Of a DNA stretch of 64,000 bases, positions 52,777-61,737 are shown piece after piece. The stretch lies in assembly GCF_900100485.1 (NCBI RefSeq), contig NZ_FNDH01000004.1, positions 1-64,000 of the forward strand, written 5' to 3'. Within the stretch, counting starts at the first letter, position 1, and each line of letters opens with the position of its first letter. The position numbers and the translations under genes are program-made. The DNA is from Nitrosomonas sp. Nm132. Its GTDB lineage: Bacteria; Pseudomonadota; Gammaproteobacteria; Burkholderiales; Nitrosomonadaceae. The notes under the pieces were generated by a model. The model ran no database searches. It worked only from the letters and a program-made list of their open reading frames with translations, and was not told the origin of the DNA.

Positions 52777-53111
52777 AAACCAAGTTTCGCTAAAACGCAC
52801 TGTGTTCAGCCCACCTTGCTCTCGAACTGCTCGATTGCCGAGGAATTCACCACCAACGATTAGTTGGGTGGAATTTTTTCTCACTTTTACATTCAAATAG
52901 TTGTATTCCTTCGACGCGATAGAACACTTTAATCGGCAGAGATAATCGGGTTCTTGATCGCTTGTCACCGTTTTTGACGTTGAGTCGGTTCTTTGCTTCT
53001 TTGCAGGAAGTTGTTTATTTTTCGTATACCCGTCTATGCGACCCATCTAAAAAATGGTGAGTTAGTTCCTGGAGGCATCAACTTGATTATCAATATCAGG
53101 AGGGGGAAAAG
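52777..53111. other. 335-bp gap between the YbjQ-like and secreted-protein genes
   Basis: No convincing gene. A minus-strand frame at 52759-53046 has no recognisable motif. AGGAGGGGG at 53099-53107 is the very strong ribosome-binding site of the next gene. Confidence 0.4.
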
Positions 53112-53546
53112 ATGAAAAAGCTGATTGTTGTTTTAGGTAGTTTCATTGGACTATTGTTACCCTTTACGCTCCATGCCCAAAGCATGGGAGTGTTTTGCTG
53201 GAGAATTAATCCTTTTTCCGATGTTTTGTGTTTTGATATCGCGAGCAAAGGATTTGTTTTTGAGCTTACAGGCACCCAAAAAACCTCCGCTTACGAAGTC
53301 CCCTCGCATGGCGCAGCTAATTTTGACCGTCTATCTAATCGATTCCATGTTGGGTTTACCTCCCATTTAAGTGGTGGGTTTCTCGGGCAATTTTTTGTGT
53401 CTATGAACACGGAATCACTCAATGGTACTTGGACAGACATCACGGGGCTTTCTGGAAATTTTACTTTCTTAGGAGAAGGGCCTTTAAACCCGGTGATATC
53501 AAGTAGTCAGGAGGGCAATTATTTGAGCCATATAGTTTCCCCATGA
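53112..53546 (+). CDS. Secreted protein of unknown function
   Basis: 144 residues from ATG 53112, with a strong AGGAGGGGG site upstream. A clear signal peptide (MKKLIVVLGSFIGLLLPFTL, cleavage near HAQ-S) is followed by a soluble, beta-rich sequence with many Gly, Phe, Ser and Thr. Cysteines lie in FCWRINPFSDVLCFD, possibly a disulphide. I recognise no family. Base composition matches the housekeeping part rather than the GC-rich block that follows. Confidence 0.7.
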   Translation: MKKLIVVLGSFIGLLLPFTLHAQSMGVFCWRINPFSDVLCFDIASKGFVFELTGTQKTSAYEVPSHGAANFDRLSNRFHVGFTSHLSGGFLGQFFVSMNTESLNGTWTDITGLSGNFTFLGEGPLNPVISSSQEGNYLSHIVSP

Positions 53547-53878
53547 TGTTACTTTTTGGGTTTTTTCTTACTACCAAGATCGAATGGGCTTCTCCCTGCC
53601 CCGCTGTCTTGCCGACTGCAAGAGGCGGCATCAAATATTGCGACCTTGCATCGCGCTTGCGTTTCCCCTAAAGATACGGAAGGCTGATTGCCCCATAGGT
53701 TTTCAGCCACAAACATCGTTTGTCATCATCGACCTCTGTCCGTTCCCTTTCTGCCGTGAAAGAAAGAAAGGTATATGGTCTAACACAGAAACGAATAGAA
53801 TCATATCTAATCCTAGATTGACACTCGTTCGTTGACCTTCCTGGATCAGGGTGACAGCGGGCGGCGCCGGAGAAGAAA
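53547..53878. other. 332-bp gap holding the junction to the GC-rich block
   Basis: No gene is called; a frame at 53584-53835 lacks motifs. Base composition changes sharply near 53840-53860, from AT-richer native-looking DNA to GGCGGCGCCGGAG, which also supplies the mgtA ribosome-binding site. No tRNA gene, integrase or direct repeat marking an insertion junction is visible. Confidence 0.45.
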
Positions 53879-56644
53879 ATGAAGCTGAACATCCTGAAAG
53901 AATTCTTCGCGAGGTTCCTTCGCACTCGCCATATTGCCCGTCATTTCCGCCGACGCGCGCTGTTGGAGAGCTTAGCTGGCACCGGTATCAGCCGCGAGGC
54001 GCCGCCCAGCCTCACCAAGGCCCTGGTCAGCGCTGCCATCAGTGATGTGGGGGCCGTGTTCAAGCAGCTCGATAGCCACAGCGACGGACTATCCGAAGCA
54101 CAGGCTGAGACCATCCGCAAGCATGTGGGCCTCAACGAAGTCGAACACGAGAAGCCGCTGCCGTGGTGGATTCACCTGTGGCACTGCTATAAGAACCCGT
54201 TTAGCCTGCTGCTGACGCTGCTGGCCGTCATTTCCTACCTGACTGAGGATATCAAGGCTACCATCGTGATCGGCTCGATGGTGGCGCTCTCGACCCTGTT
54301 GCGCTTCTGGCAGGAGGCCAAGTCCAACAAGGCTGCCGACGCCTTGAAAGCGATGGTCAGCAATACGGCCACCGTGGTCCGCCGCGACCTGTCCGAGGAT
54401 GCCGCGCCAGTGTTCGAACAGTATTACGGTGTACACTTGCACGTTAGAGCCGCCCAGAGAATCGAACTGCCCATCAGACTGCTGGTGCCCGGTGATGTGA
54501 TCGTCCTGTCGGCAGGCGACATGATTCCCGCGGACTGCCGAGTATTGACCGCGAAGGACCTGTTCGTGTCACAGGCGGCAATGACCGGTGAGTCGATGCC
54601 GGTGGAGAAGTTCGCCGTGCAACACGATGCCAAGGCGATCAACCCGCTGGAGCTGGACAACATCCTGTTCATGGGCACCAACGTGGTGTCCGGCGCGGCC
54701 ACGGCCGTCGTGCTCAGCACCGGCAACGGTACTTACTTCGGGGCATTGGCCAGCCGCGTCACCGCCACCGACCGCGCGCCGACCTCATTCCAGGCAGGCG
54801 TGAACAAGGTGAGCTGGCTGCTGATCCGCTTCATGTTCGTGATGGTTCCCCTCGTTTTGTTCATCAACGGCTTTACCAAGGGCGACTGGATGGAGGCGCT
54901 TTTGTTCGCGCTGTCCATTGCCGTGGGGCTGACACCGGAAATGCTGCCGATGATCGTCACGTCAACATTGGCCAAGGGCGCAGTGTTTCTGTCGCGCAAA
55001 AAGGTTATCGTCAAGCGGCTTGATGCGATCCAGAACTTCGGTGCGATGGACGTGCTATGCACCGACAAGACCGGCACGCTAACCCAGGACAAGATTTTTC
55101 TGACACGGCACATTGATGTCTGGGGCAAGGATTCCGATGACGTCTTGGAGATGGCCTACCTCAACAGTTACTACCAAACCGGCCTCAAGAATGTGCTGGA
55201 CGTGGCTGTACTGGAGCACGCCGACGTTCACCGCAAGCTGGAAGTCGCTACGGCCTTCCGCAAAATTGATGAGATCCCGTTCGACTTCACCCGCCGCCGC
55301 ATGTCAGTAGTGGTAGCCGAGCGCGACAAGCACCATCTGCTCATTACCAAAGGTGCAGTCGAGGAGATCTTGTCCGTTTGTACACAGGTGCGTCACGGCG
55401 ATGCCAGCGAGCCGCTGACGCCCGACCTACGGACGCATATCCACACGATGACGGCAGGCCTCAACGAGCAAGGGCTGCGGGTGGTGGCTGTGGCCGCCAA
55501 GGAACTGCCGCCCACGCAGGAAATCTATGGGGTGACCGACGAGCACGCGCTGATTCTGGTCGGCTATGTCGCCTTCCTCGATCCGCCGAAGGAATCCACC
55601 GCGCCGGCGCTCCAGGCGCTGGCCGAGTATGGTGTGGCGGTCAAGGTGCTGACCGGCGACAACGAGTTGGTCACCGCCAAGATCTGCAAGGAGGTGGGGT
55701 TGGAGCCCAACGGCGTGCTGCTCGGCTCGGACGTGGAGCGCATGAGCGATGCCGAGCTGGCGCAAGCGGTGGAGACCCATGACGTCTTCGCCAAGCTAAC
55801 CCCGGCGCACAAGGCGCACATCGTGCGGCTGCTCAAAACCAACGGCCATGTGGTCGGCTTCCTGGGGGACGGCATCAACGACGCCCCGGCGCTGCACGCG
55901 GCGGACATCGGCATTTCAGTGGACACCGCGGTGGACATCGCCAAGGAGGCAGCGGATATCATTCTGCTGGAGAAGAGTCTGATGGTGCTGAAAGAAGGCG
56001 TGGTGGAGGGCCGCAAGACCTTTGTCAACATGCTTAAGTACATCAAGATGACGGCCAGTTCAAATTTCGGCAACGTGTTCTCGGTGCTGGTGGCCAGCGC
56101 CTTTATTCCGTTCCTGCCGATGTTGCCAATGCATTTGCTGGTGCAGAACCTGCTCTATGACATCTCGCAGATCGCGATCCCGTTCGATCACGTGGATGAA
56201 GAAATGATCAAAAAGCCACAGCACTGGCAGCCAAGCGACATCGGCCGTTTCATGGTGTTTTTCGGGCCGATCAGCTCCATTTTCGATATCACCTGCTATT
56301 TCGTGATGTGGTTCGTATTCTCAGCCAATACCCCGGAAGAACAGACCTTGTTCCAGTCCGGCTGGTTCGTCGTCGGGCTGCTGACCCAAACCCTGATCGT
56401 GCACATGATCCGCACGCCCAAGCTGCCGTTCATCCAAAGTCGTGCGGCGGCGCCGCTTCTGATCATGACAGGCGCCATGATGGCCGTCGGCATCTTCCTG
56501 CCGATGGGACCGCTGGCGCACTACTTCAAGCTGCAGGCGTTGCCGCTGAGCTATTTCCCGATCCTGGTGATGATCCTGCTGGGCTACATGGCGCTGACGC
56601 AGCTCATGAAGGGTTTCTACACGCGCCGCTACGGCTGGCAGTAA
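53879..56644 (+). CDS. mgtA: Magnesium-transporting P-type ATPase (MgtA/MgtB family)
   Basis: Inner-membrane P-type ATPase importing Mg2+, 921 residues from ATG 53879 with GGAG 7 nt upstream. It has the actuator motif MTGESMPVEK, the phosphorylation motif DKTGTLTQD and GDGINDAPALHAADIGISVD. Membrane helices flank these (NPFSLLLTLLAVISYLTED; ISIAVGLTPEMLPMIVTSTLA). The N terminus EFFARFLRTRHIARHF is basic, as in MgtA. The gene is GC-rich with strong G/C third positions, unlike the rest of the chromosome here, so acquisition by transfer is likely. No Mg2+-sensing leader can be recognised. Confidence 0.93.
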   Translation: MKLNILKEFFARFLRTRHIARHFRRRALLESLAGTGISREAPPSLTKALVSAAISDVGAVFKQLDSHSDGLSEAQAETIRKHVGLNEVEHEKPLPWWIHLWHCYKNPFSLLLTLLAVISYLTEDIKATIVIGSMVALSTLLRFWQEAKSNKAADALKAMVSNTATVVRRDLSEDAAPVFEQYYGVHLHVRAAQRIELPIRLLVPGDVIVLSAGDMIPADCRVLTAKDLFVSQAAMTGESMPVEKFAVQHDAKAINPLELDNILFMGTNVVSGAATAVVLSTGNGTYFGALASRVTATDRAPTSFQAGVNKVSWLLIRFMFVMVPLVLFINGFTKGDWMEALLFALSIAVGLTPEMLPMIVTSTLAKGAVFLSRKKVIVKRLDAIQNFGAMDVLCTDKTGTLTQDKIFLTRHIDVWGKDSDDVLEMAYLNSYYQTGLKNVLDVAVLEHADVHRKLEVATAFRKIDEIPFDFTRRRMSVVVAERDKHHLLITKGAVEEILSVCTQVRHGDASEPLTPDLRTHIHTMTAGLNEQGLRVVAVAAKELPPTQEIYGVTDEHALILVGYVAFLDPPKESTAPALQALAEYGVAVKVLTGDNELVTAKICKEVGLEPNGVLLGSDVERMSDAELAQAVETHDVFAKLTPAHKAHIVRLLKTNGHVVGFLGDGINDAPALHAADIGISVDTAVDIAKEAADIILLEKSLMVLKEGVVEGRKTFVNMLKYIKMTASSNFGNVFSVLVASAFIPFLPMLPMHLLVQNLLYDISQIAIPFDHVDEEMIKKPQHWQPSDIGRFMVFFGPISSIFDITCYFVMWFVFSANTPEEQTLFQSGWFVVGLLTQTLIVHMIRTPKLPFIQSRAAAPLLIMTGAMMAVGIFLPMGPLAHYFKLQALPLSYFPILVMILLGYMALTQLMKGFYTRRYGWQ

Positions 56645-56693
56645 GGGTAATGAGGGGAGCGCAGATTCAACACCCATCAGCAGGCCCTTGAGC

Positions 56694-56717
56694 GCCTTGC
56701 ATGCCACCGTGCAAGGC
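56694..56717 (+). terminator. Hairpin after mgtA
   Basis: GCCTTGCA (56694-56701) and TGCAAGGC (56710-56717) form an 8-bp stem with an 8-nt loop 50 bp after the mgtA stop. No T-run follows, so it is a weak candidate terminator. Confidence 0.4.
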
Positions 56718-56901
56718 ATCAGGTAGTATCACGCGACTGATTTATCAGGTGTCTTTGGGCGCGGACTGGATGGTACTTGATTCAGGCGCTGGGTGATCAA
56801 GACGCCAGGCAAGCAATCTTCCGTGGACAGCAAACCTTGGCTGTAGTTGTGCCACATTGCTATACTTCCGCCTTTATGCCCATGCCATCTGGTAAGACAA
56901 G

Positions 56902-57084
56902 ATGAAACGCTGTGTTGTTGATATCCGCCGCCCCGATGCGCCTGAAATGCCTGAACCAGCCGCATTGGCAGGGCGGCGGCTGCCGATCATGAAGCAAGGC
57001 TACGGGCTTGTAGCGCTCAAGCGCAATGTGCGCAAAATAGAGCTGGTTGCGCTGATCACCGGTTTCAAGATTCTGATTGACTGA
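56902..57084 (+). CDS. Possible 60-residue protein upstream of hsdR remnant
   Basis: A short basic frame, MKRCVVDIRRPDAPEMPEPA then a C-terminal half with KRNVRKIELVALITGFKILID. It ends 10 bp before the hsdR remnant start, which could mean coupling. No family is recognised, no strong ribosome-binding site precedes it, and GC-rich DNA produces chance frames. The rest of 56645-57094 shows no gene. Confidence 0.25.
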   Translation: MKRCVVDIRRPDAPEMPEPAALAGRRLPIMKQGYGLVALKRNVRKIELVALITGFKILID

Positions 57085-57094
57085 GGGGGGAAGA

Positions 57095-57922
57095 ATGACG
57101 GGAGGGACAATGTGTGAAGGCGTGATGACCGAAGCAGATACCTGCCGCAAATTTGTCACGCCTCGGCTGGCCGAGGCAGGTTGGGCCGCTGCGCCGCACG
57201 CCCTCGGTGAGCAACGCAGCTTTACCAGCGGCCGCATTATCGTGGCTGGCGGCAAGGTACGCCGCAATAAACAGAAGCGCGCCGACTACCTGCTGTACTA
57301 TCGCCGTGACTACCCGCTCGCCGTGGTCGAGGCCAAGGAGATCAGCCTGCCCGCTGAAACGGGTGTGCAGCAGGCGCGCGAGTATGCCGAAATCCTCGGG
57401 CTCAAGTTCGCTTACGCTACCAACGGCCACCGCATCATCGAGATCGACTACATTAACGGCACCGAACGCGAGGTGGATCGCTATGCCACGCCTGACGAGC
57501 TGTTTGCCCGCCTGACGGCCGCGGCGCAATGGCCGCAAGACGCGGCTTCGCACCTGTTGGAGCCGTTTAACCTCGGCTCCGGCAAGGTGCCGCGCTACTA
57601 CCAGCAAATCGCCATCCACCGTGTGATCGAAGCCATCCTGCTGGGTCAAAAGCGCATCCTCGCCACCCTGGCCACCGGTACCGGCAAGACCTGCGTGGCT
57701 TTCCAGATCTGCTGGAAGCTATGGAGCAGCCGCTGGAACCGCACCGGAGAATACCGCCGTCCGAAGATCCTGTTCCTGGCCGACCGCAACATCCTGATTG
57801 ATGATCCAATGGCCAAAATGTTCGCGCCGTTTGGCGACGCGCGGCACAAGATTACTGGCGGTGAAGTCAGCCAGAGCCGGGACGTGTACTTCGGCATAAC
57901 CGCCACCCCGCTGGCCATATAG
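57095..57922 (+). pseudogene. hsdR: Amputated type I restriction endonuclease R subunit (hsdR remnant)
   Basis: A 275-residue frame from ATG 57095 (GGGGGGAAGA just upstream; ATG 57125 is an alternative) matches the N terminus of EcoEI/EcoR124-type HsdR. EADTCRKFVTPRLAEAGW comes first. The PD-(D/E)xK nuclease core follows, Asp in KRADYLLYY and VVEAK 14 residues later. Then comes Walker A LATGTGKT of the DNA translocase. The sequence SQSRDVYFG is joined directly to ITATPL, whereas HsdR normally has roughly 100 residues including the DEAD/DECH box between. It then stops at TAG 57920. The rest of the translocase (normally several hundred residues), hsdM and hsdS are absent. Not functional as a restriction motor. 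Confidence 0.88.
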
Positions 57923-57960
57923 CAAACCTTCGAGCGACTGTTCTCGGCAACCACCTGACC

Positions 57961-60900
57961 ATGCAGTTCGTCACCCACGGCCCTGACATTCCCGAAGGGC
58001 TCTTGCAGGCGCACGAAGAAGGCCGTGTGGTGTTCTTCTGCGGCGCGGGCATTTCTTACCCGGCCGGCTTGCCGGGGTTCCAAGGCCTGGTGGAAGACAT
58101 CTACCGGCGTGTGGGCACAACCCGCTCGCTCATCGAACAGGATGCCTATGGACGCGGCCAGTTCGACGCCACCCTGAATTTGCTGGAAGATCGCTTGCCC
58201 GGGCAACGACAGGGACTGGCGTTACGCAAAGCGTTAGCTCAGGCCTTGCAACCAAAGTTGCGCCGCAAGGGTGCCACCGACACCCACGCGGCCCTGCTGC
58301 AATTGGCCAAATGTCGCGAAGGCACGCTGCGGCTGGTCACCACCAATTTCGACCGTGTGTTCGAACTGGTAGCCAAGCGTAACAAGCAAGCTTTGAGCGC
58401 CTATGCTGCGCCGATGTTGCCGATCCCGAAGAATAGCCGCTGGAATGGGCTGGTTTACTTGCACGGCGTGTTACCAGAAGAGACAGACGACAGTGCGTTG
58501 CATCGACTGGTACTCACCAGTGGCGACTTTGGCCTTGCCTACCTCACCGAGCGCTGGGCGGCACGTTTCGTCAGCGAGTTGTTTCGCAACTACGTGGTTT
58601 GCTTCGTCGGTTACAGCATCAATGACCCGGTGCTACGCTACATGATGGATGCGCTTGCCGCGGACCGCATGCTGGGAGAGGTTACCCCGCAGGCCTACGC
58701 GCTGGGCGACTGCGAGCCCGGGCAGGAACACGACAAGACCATCGAATGGAAGGCGAAGGGCGTCACACCCGTTCTCTACGAGGTGCCCGTAGGCAACCAT
58801 GACCACCCGGCGCTGCACAGAACCTTGCAGGCCTGGGCAGAAACCTATCGCGACGGCATCCTCGGCAAAGAACGCATCGTCGTGGATTACGCCCTGGCGC
58901 GTCCTTCCGCCAGCATACGGCAGGATGACTTCGTGGGACGGATGCTCTGGGCGCTGTCTCACGAATCGGGGTTGCCCGCCAAGCGCTTCGCGGACTTCAA
59001 CCCCGCGCCGGCACTCGAATGGCTGGAGGCGTTCTCAGAGGATCGCCATCAACACGGCGACTTGAATCGCTTCGGTGTTCCGCCGCGCGCGGACGTGGAT
59101 GACAAACTGCGGTTCAGCCTGATCCGCGGCCCGGCGCCGTATCGGAACGCGCCGTGGATGGCATTGGTATCGGGTGGCGTTGCCGCCAGCCAATGGGATG
59201 ACGTGATATTCCATCTGGCTCGCTGGCTCACGCGGCATCTCAACGACCCGGCTTTGATCATTTGGCTGGCACAGCGAGGGGGGCAGTTGCACGAGCGCTG
59301 GTCGTGGCTGATTGAGGACGAGCTGAACCACTTTGCACACCTGGTGCAGGAAGGGAAGACAACTGAGCTGGACGAAATCCGCACTCACGCGCCCAATGCC
59401 ATCCCTGGGCCGCTGATGCACACGCTGTGGCGCTTGCTGCTCACCGGGCGAGTGAAATCGCCGTGGCGTGACCCAGACCTCTACCGCTGGAAGGATCGGC
59501 TGAAGCGCGATGGCTTGCGCGCCACACTGCGGCTGGAACTGCGCGAGTTGCTGGCGCCCAGGGTGGCGTTGAAAAAACCGTTTCGCTGGGGCACCGAGGA
59601 AGAAAGCACAGATGAACCCACGCACATCCGGCAACTGGTGGACTGGAAACTGGTGCTGGCCGCCGACCATGTGCATTCCGCTCTGCGTGATCTGGCGGAT
59701 GAACGCTGGCGCGCGGCGTTGCCAGCGCTGCTGGATGACTTTCAGCAACTGCTGCGCGACGCTCTGGATTTGTTGCGCGAACTAGGCGAGGCTGATGACC
59801 TCAGCGATCATTCGCACTGGTATTTGCCATCGATCAGACCGCATTGGCAGAATCGGGGTTTCCATGACTGGGTGACGTTGATCGAGCTGTTGCGCGATGC
59901 GTGGCTGGCGACGCGCGACAGCAACCCTGAGTGCGCCCGCCGGATTGCGTTGAGATGGTTCGATGTGCCGTATCCGACGTTCAAACGACTGGCCCTGTTT
60001 GCCGCCAGTCAGGACGGCGGCATCGATCCCGCGCAATGGGTCGAGTGGCTGGTGTTGGACGGCGCCTGGTGGCTGTGGTCCGTGGATACTCGGCGGGAAA
60101 CGATGCGTCTACTGGTGCGACAAGGAGCGAAACTCTCGCCGGAAGCCCGGATCACGCTGGAAACGGCGATTCTTGCTGGCCCACCACGGCACATGTACCA
60201 GGATGATCTCGAACCCAAACGCTGGCAATCGCTGGTGGATCATTCGGTCTGGCTGCGTCTTGCCAAACTGCGCGAAGGGGGCGGCCAGCTCGGCGAGACT
60301 GCTTCATGGTGTATCGACAAACTGTCCGAGGCAAATCCCGAGTGGAGGTTAGCCAGCAACGAACGGGACGAGTTCTCTCATTGGATGAGCAGCACCGACG
60401 ATCCAGACTACGAGGCCAGCCGCACTGTCGATATCGCACCTCGTAGGCGGGCGGACCTGGTCCAATGGCTCAAGCAGTCCCCACCGGGGCGGCACGACAC
60501 CTGGCGCGAGACCTGTCGCACGCGGTTCTTCCACAGTTTCCTGGCCTTGTGTGACTTGGCCCAAGAAGGGCTCTGGCCGGTCGGACGCTGGAGAGAAGCC
60601 CTGCTGGTGTGGAGCGAGGAAGGTCAGGTGCTGCGCTCGTGGCGCTATGCCGCCCCCTTGGTGAAAACCATGCCTGACGCCGTGCTGAAAGAGATGGCAC
60701 ACGGCGTCACCTGGTGGCTGAAGGCAGCATCCAAGTCAATTAATTGGCACGAAACTATCCTGCTGCACTTGTGCCGTCGCGTACTGGCACTGCCTCATCA
60801 GGATGGCGTCGACACGGATAACCATCCCATTGGCCATGTCACGCAGGCGCTGCTGAATCTTTGGTTCAAGCGCAAGCCCAACGACAATGATTCCTTGCCG

Positions 60901-61737
60901 GGTGATATTGAGCCGTTTTTCACGCAGCTTTGCGACGTAGGGGTCGAACAGTTCCGCCACGGCAGAGTACTGCTGGCATCGCAACTGATCGCATTGTTCC
61001 GAGTAGACCGGCCATGGGCGGAGATGCACTTACTGCCGTTGTTCGATTGGACTCGCAGTTCGGTCGAGGCAAAGGCGGTCTGGGAAGGGTTCCTTTGTTC
61101 TCCGCGACTGTACCGACCGCTGCTGATCGCGTTCAAGTCTCAGTTTCTTTCCACGGCACATCACTACACAGATCTTGGGATGCACAGCCGCCAGTTCGCC
61201 GCGTTCCTCACCTACGCCGCGCTGGACTCTGTGGATGACTATACTCCGGAGGATTTCCAGTCAGCGATTGGCGCGTTGCCGCAAGAGGGATTGCAGGAAG
61301 TGGCACAGGCCCTCTCGCAAGCGCTCGAGGGTGCAGGGGAACAACGGGAAAACTACTGGAAGAATCACGTCCAGCCGTTCTGGCAAAGGATCTGGCCCAA
61401 GTCACGCGATCTCGCCTCAAATAGCATTGCTAAGTCCTTGGCTCGCCTGAGCGTCGCAGCGCGCGGTGAGTTTACTGCAGCGCTGTCGGCAGTCCTGGAT
61501 TGGCTGCGGCCGATTGAACATCCGGACAATGTTGTCCATCTGCTACATGAATCCGGATTGGCAGGACGATTTCCGCAGGATGCGTTGCGCTTCCTGAATG
61601 CTGTTCTCGACAATCAGCCTTTGGCGCCTCGGGAGTTGAGGCAGTGCCTTGAAGCCATTTCTCAAGCATTGCCCACTCTGCGTCAAGATCATCGATATCA
61701 GAGATTGGCCGAGTACGCACGTCGGCGCGGGATTTGA
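57961..61737 (+). CDS. Large SIR2-domain protein (SIR2-DUF4020 type), putative anti-phage defence effector
   Basis: 1258 residues. The N-terminal SIR2-like domain (about 20-230) has VVFFCGAGISYPAGLPGF (GAG at 28-30), LVTTNFDRVFE (TNFD at 128-131), YLHGV (HG at 168-169) and FVGYSINDP (217-223), matching NAD-binding motifs of bacterial SIR2 defence proteins. Such domains often deplete NAD+ in infected cells (known for other families). The remaining about 1000 residues are helical and rich in Trp, Leu and Arg; I believe the C-terminal part is DUF4020, from memory. No signal peptide or membrane helix. ATG 57961 follows the hsdR remnant by 38 bp with no clear ribosome-binding site. GC-rich like mgtA. 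The frame is intact. Confidence 0.85.
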   Translation: MQFVTHGPDIPEGLLQAHEEGRVVFFCGAGISYPAGLPGFQGLVEDIYRRVGTTRSLIEQDAYGRGQFDATLNLLEDRLPGQRQGLALRKALAQALQPKLRRKGATDTHAALLQLAKCREGTLRLVTTNFDRVFELVAKRNKQALSAYAAPMLPIPKNSRWNGLVYLHGVLPEETDDSALHRLVLTSGDFGLAYLTERWAARFVSELFRNYVVCFVGYSINDPVLRYMMDALAADRMLGEVTPQAYALGDCEPGQEHDKTIEWKAKGVTPVLYEVPVGNHDHPALHRTLQAWAETYRDGILGKERIVVDYALARPSASIRQDDFVGRMLWALSHESGLPAKRFADFNPAPALEWLEAFSEDRHQHGDLNRFGVPPRADVDDKLRFSLIRGPAPYRNAPWMALVSGGVAASQWDDVIFHLARWLTRHLNDPALIIWLAQRGGQLHERWSWLIEDELNHFAHLVQEGKTTELDEIRTHAPNAIPGPLMHTLWRLLLTGRVKSPWRDPDLYRWKDRLKRDGLRATLRLELRELLAPRVALKKPFRWGTEEESTDEPTHIRQLVDWKLVLAADHVHSALRDLADERWRAALPALLDDFQQLLRDALDLLRELGEADDLSDHSHWYLPSIRPHWQNRGFHDWVTLIELLRDAWLATRDSNPECARRIALRWFDVPYPTFKRLALFAASQDGGIDPAQWVEWLVLDGAWWLWSVDTRRETMRLLVRQGAKLSPEARITLETAILAGPPRHMYQDDLEPKRWQSLVDHSVWLRLAKLREGGGQLGETASWCIDKLSEANPEWRLASNERDEFSHWMSSTDDPDYEASRTVDIAPRRRADLVQWLKQSPPGRHDTWRETCRTRFFHSFLALCDLAQEGLWPVGRWREALLVWSEEGQVLRSWRYAAPLVKTMPDAVLKEMAHGVTWWLKAASKSINWHETILLHLCRRVLALPHQDGVDTDNHPIGHVTQALLNLWFKRKPNDNDSLPGDIEPFFTQLCDVGVEQFRHGRVLLASQLIALFRVDRPWAEMHLLPLFDWTRSSVEAKAVWEGFLCSPRLYRPLLIAFKSQFLSTAHHYTDLGMHSRQFAAFLTYAALDSVDDYTPEDFQSAIGALPQEGLQEVAQALSQALEGAGEQRENYWKNHVQPFWQRIWPKSRDLASNSIAKSLARLSVAARGEFTAALSAVLDWLRPIEHPDNVVHLLHESGLAGRFPQDALRFLNAVLDNQPLAPRELRQCLEAISQALPTLRQDHRYQRLAEYARRRGI

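Noticed and set aside
55378-55782. Alternative-frame frames inside mgtA and the SIR2 gene (for example 55378-55782, 55564-56073, 59035-59748)
   Set aside because: These are chance open frames caused by high GC third positions; the real genes carry the conserved motifs.
56860-57267. Minus-strand frame of 135 codons antisense to the hsdR remnant start
   Set aside because: No recognised motif, and it overlaps the conserved HsdR N terminus in antisense; likely a shadow of GC-rich coding DNA.
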